DNA of 64,000 nucleotides from Methylobacterium radiotolerans JCM 2831 (GTDB lineage Bacteria > Pseudomonadota > Alphaproteobacteria > Rhizobiales > Beijerinckiaceae), in contig NC_010505.1 in NCBI RefSeq assembly GCF_000019725.1, positions 5,688,001-5,752,000 of the forward strand, read 5' to 3'. Of the stretch, positions 43,841 to 52,783 are shown in pieces. The notes beneath the pieces are model-generated. The model saw nothing but the letters and a program-made list of their open reading frames with translations. It was not told where the DNA came from and ran no database searches. How positions within the stretch are numbered: the first letter of the stretch is position 1; each line of letters starts with the position of its first letter. Both the position numbers and the translations under genes were made by a program.

Positions 43841-44772
43841 CGTCCGCCGACGTCCTGGGGCCGGCCCGGCGGGCCGGCTCCGCTCCGCCGGATCGCAGCG
43901 CGTTCGACCGTCCCGACAGCCGATCCGCGAGCCCCGGTACCCGACACGTGGCCTCCTCTGACAGCGATCCCGCGGGACCGGACGAGCCGCCCCCCGTGCC
44001 GGATCCGGCCCGGACCCCGCCCCGGCGCTCGCGCCTGCTTGCGGACCTCGCCGGACTGGTCCACGAGCGCGCCATGATCGATCCCGCCGCACCCGTCCTG
44101 GCCGTCACCGGCCTCGCCCGCGAGCGCCGCATGGCGGCGGGGGAGGGGGTCGAGGCGGTGGGGGCCGGCGGCAATCCCCACCGTCTCCGCCAGCTCCTCG
44201 AGGCCCGCACCCAGCCCGGCTGCCGGGCGGTGGTCAGCTTCGGCATCGCGGGCGGCCTCGATCCCTCGCTCCGGCCCGGCGACGTCGTGGTCGGCACCGG
44301 CGTGGTCAGCGAGCAGGGGCGGCGCGCCGCCGATCTCGACCTGTCGGCCACGCTGCTCAACATCCTGTCCGGCGTCGGGCCGCGGGTGATCCCGGCGGAT
44401 CTGGCGGGCGTCGACACCGCGGTCCTCGCGGTCGACGGCAAGACCGACCTGCGGACCACCACCGGCGCCGCGGCCGTCGACATGGAATCGCACGTGGCCG
44501 CGTCCTTCGCGGGCCGGCACGGCCTGCCCTTCGCGGCCGTGCGCGTGATCTGCGATCCGGCCGATCAGGCGTTGCCGGCCTTCGCGGCCTCGGCGCTCAC
44601 GCCGGACGGCGAGCCCGACATCGCCGCCGTGTTCTTCGCCTTCGCGCGCGGCCGCGCGCGCCTCGGAGACCTGATGCGCCTCGCCCGGGACTCGAACGCC
44701 GCCTTCGCGGCGCTGGGACGGTGCCGGACGCGGCTCGGACCGGGCCTGGGCATACCGGCCCCGGAGCGCTGA
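43837..44772 (+). CDS. hpnG: Hopanoid-associated phosphorylase HpnG
   Basis: A nucleoside-phosphorylase-fold enzyme that removes adenine from adenosylhopane to give ribosylhopane on the way to bacteriohopanetetrol. Core blocks are VLAVTGLARERRMAAGEG, VSFGIAGGLDPSLRPGDVVVG, AVDMESHVAA and AAVRVICDPAD. From the GTG at 43837 (coupled to shc) the protein is 311 residues, with an extra Pro/Ser-rich N-terminus of about 79 residues. The normal family start would be the ATG at 44074 (232 residues), so the true start is open. Its usual partner HpnH is not next to it. Confidence 0.88.
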   Translation: MTSADVLGPARRAGSAPPDRSAFDRPDSRSASPGTRHVASSDSDPAGPDEPPPVPDPARTPPRRSRLLADLAGLVHERAMIDPAAPVLAVTGLARERRMAAGEGVEAVGAGGNPHRLRQLLEARTQPGCRAVVSFGIAGGLDPSLRPGDVVVGTGVVSEQGRRAADLDLSATLLNILSGVGPRVIPADLAGVDTAVLAVDGKTDLRTTTGAAAVDMESHVAASFAGRHGLPFAAVRVICDPADQALPAFAASALTPDGEPDIAAVFFAFARGRARLGDLMRLARDSNAAFAALGRCRTRLGPGLGIPAPER

Positions 44773-44801
44773 GACGCGCAGCCGCGGTGAGGGGGGCCAC
44801 G

Positions 44802-44829
44802 AAAAAGCGCCGGCCTGCACGGCCGGCGC
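44802..44829 (-). terminator. Intrinsic terminator after the HtrA gene
   Basis: On the minus strand GCGCCGGCC and GGCCGGCGC (plus 44821-44829 and 44807-44815) form a perfect 9-bp stem with a 5-base loop, and are followed by TTTTTC. It is about 60 bases after the HtrA stop. It also forms a hairpin 35 bases after the hpnG stop in the other direction. Confidence 0.85.
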
Positions 44830-44887
44830 GAGTCGGAGGTCACCACGAGACGGCGCGGGGCGGACCCCGCGCCGGGAGGAACCGGCC

Positions 44888-46414
44888 TCAGCCGGCCTTC
44901 TTGTTGAGCGAGACCGCCACGAACCGGGTCTGGCCCTTGCCGCTCTTCACCCGCATCAGCACGGCCTTGCGCCCGCTCGTCTCGGCCGCCCGGATCTGCG
45001 TCGCCACGTCCGCCGGGCGGGACACGCTCTGGCCACCCACGTCGAGGATCACGTCGCCGGCCTCGATGCCCTTGGCGGCCGCCGGGCCGTCGGGATCGAC
45101 TTGGACCACCGCGACGCCCTGATCCGACAGGCCGACATCGCCGGCCGGGGCGAGCTGCAGGCCGAGCCGCGGCTGGCCGTTGCCCGAGTCGTCGTCGCGG
45201 CTCGCCATCTTGGTGCCGTCGGTCGGCATCGTGCCCAGCGTCACCGTGGCGGTGTCGGTCTTGCCGCCGCGCAGGTAGCTCAGCTCGACCTTGGCGCCGG
45301 GCTTCAGGCCGGCGATCTTGCGCGATAGCTCGCGGGCGCTGTCCACCGTGTCGCCGTTGACCTTCTCGATCACGTCGCCCGCCTTCAGGCCGGCCTTGGC
45401 CGCCGGGGTGCCGTTCTCGGCGTGGTCGACCAGGGCGCCCTTGGCCTTGTCGAGGCCCAGACCCTCGGCGATATCCTGCGTCACGGGCTGGATCTGGACG
45501 CCCAGGTAGCCGCGGGCGACCTTGCCGTCGGTGCGGAGCTGGTCGACGACCGCCTGGACGGTCTCGGCGGGAATCGCGAAGGCGAGGCCGACGCTGCCGC
45601 CCGACGGGGACGCGATGGCGGTGTTCATGCCGACCACCTCGCCGTTGACGTTGAAGGTCGGCCCGCCCGAATTGCCCTTGTTGATGGGCGCGTCGATCTG
45701 CAGGAAGTCGTCGTAGGGGCCGGCGCCGATGTCGCGGCCGCGGGCCGAGACGATGCCGGCGGTCACGGTGCCGCCGAGACCGAACGGGTTACCGATCGCC
45801 ACGACCCAGTCGCCGACCTGCGGCGCGGCCTTGCCGAACTGCACGTACGGGAAGTTCGAGCCCTCGGTGATCTTCAGGAGCGCGACGTCCGTCTTGGAAT
45901 CCTTGCCGATGACCTTCGCGTCGAGGGTGCGGCCGTCGTCCAGCGTCACCTGAACGGTCTTGGCATGGTCGACCACGTGGTTGTTGGTGACCACGTAGCC
46001 GTCGGCCGAGATGATGAAGCCGGAGCCGACCGCGCCGCGCGGGCCCTGATGCTGGGGCTGCATGCCGCCCGGGCCGTTCTGGCCGAAGCGCTTGAAGAAC
46101 TCGCGCAGCTGCGGCGGCACGTTCTGGAGGTTGCGCCCCTGGCTCGGGCCGTCGTCGTCGTCGCTGCTCGCCGAGTCGTCGAGCTTCACCTTCACCGAGA
46201 CGACGCCCGGCTTCACCTTGCTGACGATGCCGGCGAACGAGCCCGGCGGGTGCTCGGGAGCCTCGATCGGCGACTTGGGCAGCGCCTGCGCGTAGGCCGG
46301 GGTCGCGGCCGGCAGATAGCCGCTGCCGACGGCACCGCCGGCGATCAGCGCGGCGGCCGCCACGGAGGCGAGGGCGCGGCGCGAGGTGCGGCCAGTGGGA
46401 CGGGTCTCGGTCAT
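44888..46414 (-). CDS. Do-family serine protease HtrA/DegP
   Basis: A 508-residue periplasmic protease-chaperone. A basic start and hydrophobic ASVAAAALIAGGAVG suggest a signal peptide or anchor (about 12-42). The catalytic triad is His146 (TNNHVV), Asp176 (KTDVALL) and Ser249 (GNSGGP). Two PDZ domains follow: the first around GVQIQPVTQDIAEGLGLDKAKG, the second around RLGLQLAPAGDVGLSDQG. An acidic insert (SSDDDDGP) lies in the LA loop region. The ATG at 46414 is the start. It converges with hpnG. Confidence 0.93.
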   Translation of the reverse strand: MTETRPTGRTSRRALASVAAAALIAGGAVGSGYLPAATPAYAQALPKSPIEAPEHPPGSFAGIVSKVKPGVVSVKVKLDDSASSDDDDGPSQGRNLQNVPPQLREFFKRFGQNGPGGMQPQHQGPRGAVGSGFIISADGYVVTNNHVVDHAKTVQVTLDDGRTLDAKVIGKDSKTDVALLKITEGSNFPYVQFGKAAPQVGDWVVAIGNPFGLGGTVTAGIVSARGRDIGAGPYDDFLQIDAPINKGNSGGPTFNVNGEVVGMNTAIASPSGGSVGLAFAIPAETVQAVVDQLRTDGKVARGYLGVQIQPVTQDIAEGLGLDKAKGALVDHAENGTPAAKAGLKAGDVIEKVNGDTVDSARELSRKIAGLKPGAKVELSYLRGGKTDTATVTLGTMPTDGTKMASRDDDSGNGQPRLGLQLAPAGDVGLSDQGVAVVQVDPDGPAAAKGIEAGDVILDVGGQSVSRPADVATQIRAAETSGRKAVLMRVKSGKGQTRFVAVSLNKKAG

Positions 46415-46740
46415 GGGGGGTCTCAACCTCTCGGGACTGATCGGGACGACGCCGGCGGTCGCGGCCGTCGATGGGATCTGTCTAAGGGGGGGCGCCTGAC
46501 CCGGGCGTGGCGATCAAATTACCGTTTGGACAGGTGGCCGAGCGGTCGCGGAACCCCGGCGCGACCTCGGCGATCGACCGATACCGGAGGCCCGACGTCG
46601 TGGCGCCGGCCGAGCCGGATCCGGGCCCGTGCCGTCCGACACCGCAGTTTCCGGGAGTCGATCTAAAATACCGCTCAGTTCGGCAGGCCGGCGTAAACTC
46701 GGTGCTGCTAGACCGGAGCGTGTAGGCGGAGGGATCGACA
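46415..46740. other. Divergent intergenic region between HtrA and a small secreted gene
   Basis: About 326 bases with no gene I can support. It should contain the promoters of the HtrA gene and of the secreted protein at 46741. A TAAAAT at about 46674 could be a -10 element for the rightward gene. I see no strong inverted repeat or sigma-E-type box. Confidence 0.35.
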
Positions 46741-47106
46741 ATGAAGGCGCTGCTGGCGGCTGCCATGTTCTTCGGGTCGACTGTCGGCGCGCTGGCGGTC
46801 GAGTCTTACGCGGATTACCGTGATTACTTCGACGCGAAGCCTGTCGTCAGAAGTCGCGCGCCGTGCAGCGTTTCCGACGGGACGTACGGCGTCGATACGC
46901 GCCGCCCCGGAGATGAGCGCACCGCGAAAACGGGAGCCAACTTCCGGCCCGGCTACTGGAACCAGGCCGGCGGCTACGTTCCGCCGGACTATTCCCTGCA
47001 TCCGCGGGGCGCGTCGCAGGACGGCTTCTGGACCCCGAACGACGCGTCCGCCGCCAATTGGGGCGGGCCGCGGGCGTTCACCGGCACGCTCGGCACCCGC
47101 CGCTGA
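46741..47106 (+). CDS. Small secreted hypothetical protein
   Basis: A 121-residue protein with a signal peptide (MKALLAAAMFFGSTVGALA). The mature part is polar and Gly/Tyr-rich, with SYADYRDYFDAKP, one Cys (APCSVSD) and NFRPGYWNQAGGYVPPDYSLHPRG. No family is recognised. GGAGGG lies 8 bases before the ATG at 46741. It converges with valS. Upstream overrun frames in other phases are shadows. Confidence 0.65.
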   Translation: MKALLAAAMFFGSTVGALAVESYADYRDYFDAKPVVRSRAPCSVSDGTYGVDTRRPGDERTAKTGANFRPGYWNQAGGYVPPDYSLHPRGASQDGFWTPNDASAANWGGPRAFTGTLGTRR

Positions 47107-47176
47107 CGCGGGCGCAGGGCGCCGAGGCCAAGCCGGGACGCGGCCTGACGGTTCGGGGCGCGTCCCGGACGGGCGC

Positions 47177-49894
47177 TCAGTCGCCGCTGAGCCGGACCAG
47201 AGCTTCCTCGATCTTCGCCAGCCGCGCCGACTCGCTCTCGCGGCGCTCCCGGTTCTCCTCGATGATCTCCTCGGGCGCCCGGGCCACGAAGTCGGCGTTG
47301 CCGAGCTTGGCGTCGATCTTCTTGATCTCGCCCTGCGCCTTGCCCTGCTCCTTCCTCAGGCGCGCGACCTCGGCGGCGAGGTCGACCACGCCTTCCAGCG
47401 GCAGGGCGGCGACGCTGCCGCGCACGAGGAGCTGCACCGAGTTCTTCGGCGGCGTCTCCGCGAAGGTGATCTCCGACAGCCGGGCGAGGCGCAGGAGCGT
47501 GTCCCGCCACGCCTCCGCCCGCGCCCGGACCTCCGGGGCGGCGCCGACCATGACCAGGGGGATCTGCGCGCCGGCCGGGACGTTGGTCTCGGACCGCGCC
47601 GAGCGGATCTGGCTGACCAGATCGACCACGAACCCGACCTCGGCCTCCGCGGCCGCGTCGGCGAGCCCGCCGAGGTCCGGCCAGGCGGCCAGGGTCAGCA
47701 GGCCGCGCTCCGGCAGGTCGGCGCCCTTGATCGCCCACAGCTCCTCCGTGAGGAACGGCATGAACGGGTGCAGCAGCTTGGCGACCTGATCGATCAGGAA
47801 CGCCACGCTCGCCTGCGTCTCGGCCCGAATCGCGGGATCGACGCCCTCGCCCTGGAGCACAGGCTTGGCGAGCTCGAGATACCAGTCGCAGAAGATGTTC
47901 CAGACGAAGCGGTAGGCCGCCGCCGCCGCGTCGTTGAAGCGGAAGGCCTCGAGGGCGCCCGTGACCTCGTCGACCGCGCGGGCCGCCTCGGTGAGCGCCC
48001 AGCGGTTGATCGCGCCGGTGGCGGAGCGCGGGTCGAAGGCCGGGTCGAGGCGGCAGCCGTTCAGCTCGGCGAAGCGGGCGGCGTTCCAGAGCTTGGTCGC
48101 GAAGTTGCGGTAGCCCTGGACCCGGTCGGTCGACAGCTTGATGTCGCGCCCCTGAACGGCCAGCGCGCAGAGGGTGAAGCGCAGGACGTCGGCGCCGACC
48201 TGATCGATCAGCTCCAGGGGATCGACGACGTTGCCCTTGGACTTCGACATCTTCGCGCCCGACGCGTCCCGCACCAGGGTGTGCAGGTAGACCGTCTCGA
48301 ACGGCGCCCGGTCGGTGAGGTGCAGGCCCATCATCATCATCCGGGCGACCCAGAAGAACAGGATGTCCTTGCCGGTCACCAGGGTGTTGGTCGGGTAGTA
48401 GCGCGCGAGTTCCTGGGTCGAGTCCGGCCAGCCCAGAGTCGAGAACGGCCAGAGCGCCGAGGAGAACCACGTGTCGAGGACGTCCGCGTCGCGGGTGAGG
48501 GCGACCGGTCGGCCGCGCTGCGCCTCGGCCGCGGCCCGCGCCTCCTCCTCGCTCTCGGCGACGAAGATACCGCCTTCGTCGTCGTACCAGACCGGGATCT
48601 GGTGGCCCCACCAGAGCTGGCGCGAGATGCACCACGGCTCGATGTTGGTGAGCCACTGGAAGAAGATCTTCTCGTAGTTCTCGGGCACGAACTTGGTCTG
48701 CCCGTCGCGCACCGCCTGCAGGGCGCGCTCCGCGAGCGGCTTGACGTTCACGTACCACTGGTCGGTCAGGTACGGCTCGATGACCACGCCCGAGCGGTCG
48801 CCGTGCGGGACCGCGTGGGTGTTCGGCTCGATCGCGCGCAGCCGACCGCGCGCCTCCATCAGCGCCACCACCTCCTTGCGGGCCTGCGCCCGGTCGAGGC
48901 CGTGGAGCGCCAGGGCCTCCGGCTCGGGCGCGACGCCGTCGAGGAAGTCGGCGTTGCCGTCGAGCTGCATCCGGCCCTCGGGGTCGAGGACGTTGATCAG
49001 GCCGAGCCCGTGGCGGCGGCCGACGTCGAAGTCGTTGAAGTCGTGGGCGGGCGTGATCTTGACCGCGCCCGTGCCCTTCTCGGGATCCGAGTAGGTGTCG
49101 GCCACGATCGGGATCAGCCGCCCGACCAGCGGCAGGCGCACGCGCTGGCCGACGAGCGCGGTGTAGCGCGCGTCCTCGGGATGGACCGCGATGCCGGTGT
49201 CGCCCAGCATCGTCTCGGGGCGGGTGGTGGCCACCGTGATGACGGCGCCGGTCTCGTTGCCAGCCTCGTCCACCACCGGGTAGTCGAAGTGCCAGAGATG
49301 GCCTCTGGTCTCGATCTGCTGGACCTCCAGGTCCGAGATCGCGGTCTGGAACTTCGGGTCCCAGTTCACCAGCCGCTTGTCGCGGTAGATCAGGCCCTGC
49401 CGGTGCAGGTCGACGAAGGTCTTGAGCACGGCCCGGCTCAGGCCCTCGTCCATGGTGAAGCGCTCGCGGGACCAGTCGCAGGAGGCGCCCAGCCGCTTCA
49501 GCTGGTTGACGATCGCGCCGCCGGACTCCGCCTTCCAGGCCCAGACCTTCTCGACGAACGCCGCGCGGCCGATCTCGCGGCGGCCCGGCTCCTGACGCTC
49601 CATCATCCGCCGCTCCACCACCATCTGGGTGGCGATGCCGGCATGGTCCGTCCCCGGCTGCCAGAGCACGTCCTTGCCGCGCATGCGCTCGAAGCGGCAG
49701 AGGATGTCCTGCAGCGTGTTGTTGAGGGCGTGACCCATGTGCAGCGAGCCCGTCACGTTCGGCGGCGGGATCACGATGCAGTAGGGCGGAGCGCCGGCGC
49801 GCTCGGGTCGGCCGGCGCGGAAGGCGTCCGCCTCGGCCCAGGCAGCGGAGATCCGCGCCTCGACGGAGGTGGGCTCGAAGGTCTTGTCCATCAT
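47177..49894 (-). CDS. valS: Valyl-tRNA synthetase
   Basis: A 905-residue class I aminoacyl-tRNA synthetase. The HIGH motif is PPPNVTGSLHMGHAL (HMGH at 52-55), and the KMSKS motif is DASGAKMSKSKGNVVDP. The editing domain (VITVATTRPETMLGDTGIAVHPED) and the C-terminal coiled-coil arm (VARLRKEQGKAQGEIKK) are present. I took the ATG at 49894 (MMDKTFEP); an ATG at 49891 and a TTG at 49921 are alternatives. It lies last in the tolC-popZ-valS order common in alphaproteobacteria. Confidence 0.97.
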   Translation of the reverse strand: MMDKTFEPTSVEARISAAWAEADAFRAGRPERAGAPPYCIVIPPPNVTGSLHMGHALNNTLQDILCRFERMRGKDVLWQPGTDHAGIATQMVVERRMMERQEPGRREIGRAAFVEKVWAWKAESGGAIVNQLKRLGASCDWSRERFTMDEGLSRAVLKTFVDLHRQGLIYRDKRLVNWDPKFQTAISDLEVQQIETRGHLWHFDYPVVDEAGNETGAVITVATTRPETMLGDTGIAVHPEDARYTALVGQRVRLPLVGRLIPIVADTYSDPEKGTGAVKITPAHDFNDFDVGRRHGLGLINVLDPEGRMQLDGNADFLDGVAPEPEALALHGLDRAQARKEVVALMEARGRLRAIEPNTHAVPHGDRSGVVIEPYLTDQWYVNVKPLAERALQAVRDGQTKFVPENYEKIFFQWLTNIEPWCISRQLWWGHQIPVWYDDEGGIFVAESEEEARAAAEAQRGRPVALTRDADVLDTWFSSALWPFSTLGWPDSTQELARYYPTNTLVTGKDILFFWVARMMMMGLHLTDRAPFETVYLHTLVRDASGAKMSKSKGNVVDPLELIDQVGADVLRFTLCALAVQGRDIKLSTDRVQGYRNFATKLWNAARFAELNGCRLDPAFDPRSATGAINRWALTEAARAVDEVTGALEAFRFNDAAAAAYRFVWNIFCDWYLELAKPVLQGEGVDPAIRAETQASVAFLIDQVAKLLHPFMPFLTEELWAIKGADLPERGLLTLAAWPDLGGLADAAAEAEVGFVVDLVSQIRSARSETNVPAGAQIPLVMVGAAPEVRARAEAWRDTLLRLARLSEITFAETPPKNSVQLLVRGSVAALPLEGVVDLAAEVARLRKEQGKAQGEIKKIDAKLGNADFVARAPEEIIEENRERRESESARLAKIEEALVRLSGD

Positions 49895-50007
49895 CGCGGG
49901 TACGGGCCGGCGCTTGTCCAAACGGGGGTTGCCCCGCTTTCGACCGTCACGCCGCTCCCGTCAACACGCGGAGGGTGGCCCGCGGCCACCAGAGCCAGGC
50001 CGCCGGC

Positions 50008-50634
50008 TCAGCGGCCGCGCGACACCCGCTCGATCTCGGCGCGCACGAGGCGCTCGACCACGGCCGGCAGGTTGTCGTCGAGCCAGGATTTCAGCATCGG
50101 CCGGAGCATCTCCTTGACGAGATCCTCCAGGGTCCGGGCGTTCTGCGTCAGCACCGTATGGGCCAACAGGTTGAACGCGCCGCTGACGCTGGCATCGGTG
50201 GCCGGAGAGACCAGGGCTTCCGGCTCCGGCTCGGGGGCGCGGGCGGCCTGGAGCACGGGCTGCGGCGGCGGCGGCGGGGGCGGCTCCGGGGCCGGTTCGG
50301 GTTCCGGGAGCGGCTCGGGCTCGGGCTCCGGCGCGGCGGTGACCGGATCCTCGAAGTCGATCGCGTCGAAGTCGAGCAGGTCCGGGGCCGGCTCGGGTTC
50401 CGGCTCCGGCTCGACCACGCGCGGGCGCGTCACCGGCTCGGCGACCTCCGCGAGGTCGAGCACGTCGTCGGGCTCCGGAGCGGCCACCGGGACCTCGGCC
50501 GGCTTGGCGGCCTGATCGTCGGCGATGATCCTTCGGATCGACGCGAGGATCTCTTCCATGGAAGGCTCGTGCGCCTTATCGGCAGCCTTGTCCTGGAATT
50601 TCGAGTCCGGGATCTTTGGGCTTGCTGCACTCAT
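50008..50634 (-). CDS. popZ: Polar organizing protein PopZ (DUF2497)
   Basis: A 208-residue PopZ-family protein that forms the polar scaffold anchoring ParB and cell-cycle factors. N-terminal helix H1 is SMEEILASIRRIIADD. The middle (about 45-140) is a long disordered Pro/Glu/Asp-rich linker. The C-terminal oligomerising helices are NARTLEDLVKEMLRPMLKSWLDDNLPAVVERLVRAEIERVSRGR. This three-part layout is diagnostic. The ATG at 50634 is the family-like start. Between tolC and valS it keeps the usual order. Confidence 0.92.
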   Translation of the reverse strand: MSAASPKIPDSKFQDKAADKAHEPSMEEILASIRRIIADDQAAKPAEVPVAAPEPDDVLDLAEVAEPVTRPRVVEPEPEPEPAPDLLDFDAIDFEDPVTAAPEPEPEPLPEPEPAPEPPPPPPPQPVLQAARAPEPEPEALVSPATDASVSGAFNLLAHTVLTQNARTLEDLVKEMLRPMLKSWLDDNLPAVVERLVRAEIERVSRGR

Positions 50635-50756
50635 CGGCAGGCGCACTCGGGCATGGGAGACTGGAAAGCGACCCGAACGGATCGATCTTCAATCAGTATT
50701 CCATGCCGTTTCGTCGCGGCAAGCGCGCCCGCAACACACTCCCCGTGGAAAAGCCG

Positions 50757-52418
50757 TCAGCGGCCGTCCGGCGTGCGCAGGCCGAACCACAGATCCTTGA
50801 CCTGATCGTAGTGGACCTTGGCGCTGTAGTATTCGACCGGGAGCGCCGTGAAGCGCGCGGTCAACTGTCCGATCGCCTGGACCACCCCGTAGGAGAAGAT
50901 CACCCGGTCGCGCTGGGCGACGATGAGGTTCACGCGGGAGTTCAGCAGTTCCTGCTGCGCGTTGAGGACGTCGAGGGTCGTGCGCTGGCCGACGCGCGCT
51001 TCCTCGCGCACGCCGTTCAGCGCCACCTCGTTGGCCTGGACCTGGGCCTGGGCGGCGATCACCTGCGCCTTGGCGGCTTCGAGCCGGCCCCAGAAGTCGA
51101 CGATCTGGGCGCGGACCTGATCGCGGATCTGATCGACCTGGATGCGGGCCTGGCCGACCGATTCCTTGGCCTGCCGGATCTGCGCGTAGGTCTGGCCGCC
51201 CTCGTAGATCGGGATCGAGAGCCGGCCGCCGACGAAGCCGACGAAGAAGCTCTGGTTCGGCCCGTTCTGATCGTAGAGCTGGCTGAGCGAGCCCTGCAGG
51301 CTGAGCTGCGGGGCGAGCTGGCCTTCCAGGACCTTCACCTGGGCCTCGCTCGCGTCGACGTTGTGGATGGCCGAGACGACCTGCGGGTGCTCGCGCAGGC
51401 CGACGGCGATCGCCTGATCGAGACTGCGCGGCACGAACCGGTCCAGCGGGCGGCCCGGCGCGAGCTGGCGCGGCTCGACGCCGATGTTCTGCCGGTAGAC
51501 GCCGATGCTCGTGCGGAGGGTCGATTCGGCTTGGGCGACCTGCGACCGCGCGCCGGCCAGTCGGGCCTCGGCCTGCGCGACGTCGGTCCGGGTCACCTCG
51601 CCGACGTTGAAGCGGTCCCGGGTCTGGCGGAGCTGCTCTTCCAGAACTTCGACGTTGTTCCGGTTCAGCTCCAGCGTCGCCGTGTTGCTGAGCACGTTCA
51701 TGTACGCCTGGACGGCGTTGTACAGGACGGTCAATTCGGTGAAGCGCAGGCTCTCGCGCTGGCTGTAGACCTGCGACTCGGCGCGTCGGACGGTGTTGTC
51801 GGTCTGGAAGCCGTTGAAGAGCGTCTGCGTGACGTTCAGGCTGGCGGAACTCGGAAGGTACGTGGTGCGCGTCGTCCGCCGGGAGGTGATGACCTGGCTC
51901 GCGATGTCGGACGTCGCGCCGCCGGCCAAGCCCTCGCCGCCGGTCGCGGATCCTGCCGCCCCGGCTCCTGAGGTCCCGATGCCCGTGGTTCCGCCCGCCG
52001 TCCCGATCCCCGTCGTCCCGATCCCCGTGGTGGTCCCGGTACCGGTCGTCCCGGCGCCGGCCGTCCCGCCCAGGCCTCCGCCTGTCGTTCCGAGGCCCGC
52101 TCCGGCGGTGGTCGCGGTCGTGCCGGCGGTGCCCGCCGACGCGACGGAGCTGGACGAGCGCGTCTGAAGGTACTGGACGCCGATCGCGGCGTTGACGTTG
52201 ACAGTCGGCCGGTAGCCCGACTGCGCGATCGCCACGTTCTCGTCGATGGCGCGCACGCCCGCGCGGCTGGCGTTCAGGCTCGGATTGCCCTGATAAGCCT
52301 TCGCGAGAGCGCTCTCCAGAGTCTCGGCGGATGCCGGCATCGCAGCCAGCATCGCGAGTCCGGACACCATCCCGGCCAGGCGGAACGTCGGGCAACTCGC
52401 TGGTGGACGTCGTGTCAC
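50757..52418 (-). CDS. tolC: TolC-family outer-membrane efflux/secretion channel
   Basis: A 553-residue TolC-type trimeric channel, working with type I secretion or RND pumps. The signal peptide is followed by ETLESALAKAYQGNPSLNASRA. Coiled-coil repeats are clear: AQAEARLAGARSQVAQAESTLR in the first half and EAAKAQVIAAQAQVQANEVALNGVREEARVGQRTTLDVLNAQQELLNSRVNLIVAQRD in the second. Residues about 88-169 are an odd insert of Gly, Thr, Ala and Ser, near the first outer-membrane beta strands. The start is a GTG at 52418, giving the signal peptide; a TTG at 52475 is an alternative. Confidence 0.92.
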   Translation of the reverse strand: MTRRPPASCPTFRLAGMVSGLAMLAAMPASAETLESALAKAYQGNPSLNASRAGVRAIDENVAIAQSGYRPTVNVNAAIGVQYLQTRSSSSVASAGTAGTTATTAGAGLGTTGGGLGGTAGAGTTGTGTTTGIGTTGIGTAGGTTGIGTSGAGAAGSATGGEGLAGGATSDIASQVITSRRTTRTTYLPSSASLNVTQTLFNGFQTDNTVRRAESQVYSQRESLRFTELTVLYNAVQAYMNVLSNTATLELNRNNVEVLEEQLRQTRDRFNVGEVTRTDVAQAEARLAGARSQVAQAESTLRTSIGVYRQNIGVEPRQLAPGRPLDRFVPRSLDQAIAVGLREHPQVVSAIHNVDASEAQVKVLEGQLAPQLSLQGSLSQLYDQNGPNQSFFVGFVGGRLSIPIYEGGQTYAQIRQAKESVGQARIQVDQIRDQVRAQIVDFWGRLEAAKAQVIAAQAQVQANEVALNGVREEARVGQRTTLDVLNAQQELLNSRVNLIVAQRDRVIFSYGVVQAIGQLTARFTALPVEYYSAKVHYDQVKDLWFGLRTPDGR

Positions 52419-52783
52419 GATGAACAAGCCCTTGCGGTCTCTTTCGGTCCGGAAGTCCGAGACGAAAACGGCCAAGGTACGGCGTTTCGCTCGTCTCCGA
52501 TCAAGCCCGCCCCACCGTCACGCTTAGCGCAAACCGGGCGATTTGGCTCGCCTCGCCGTGGGTCCCGCGGCGGAAAGTGCGGCGTTGGGGCATTAAGGTG
52601 ACACACCCCGCACGCACACCGCGGCGTGGACGCGTATTGAGCTGTTTAGTTTCATAAATACGCCCCTTCAGAGACTATTGCCGGCATGCGGAGGCGCGAG
52701 AACTCGGAGCTGACCGAGCGCCGGCAGGGGAGGGGGCGGTCCGTCCGCGACCGTTCGACTCCGCCGACGGCACCGGCGCCCGC
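52419..52783. other. Intergenic region before tolC with a spaced dyad
   Basis: About 365 bases with no gene I can support. Around 52610-52680 the base composition is clearly AT-richer, which fits a promoter for tolC. A perfect 7-bp inverted repeat GCGTATT / AATACGC (52632-52638, 52657-52663) has an 18-base spacer. It may be an operator, or the end hairpin of the collagen-like gene. Confidence 0.45.
52632..52663. promoter_or_regulatory. Spaced inverted repeat GCGTATT...AATACGC
   Basis: Perfect 7-base arms with 18 bases between, about 215 bases upstream of the tolC start and 120 bases after the collagen-like stop. The intervening sequence is unusually AT-rich. The role is unknown. Confidence 0.35.

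Noticed and set aside
46820..50515. Open frame of about 1230 codons on the plus strand opposite valS
   Set aside because: It is the antisense of valS and popZ. It is Arg/Leu/Val/Gly-biased with no family features, as expected from GC-rich codons read on the wrong strand.
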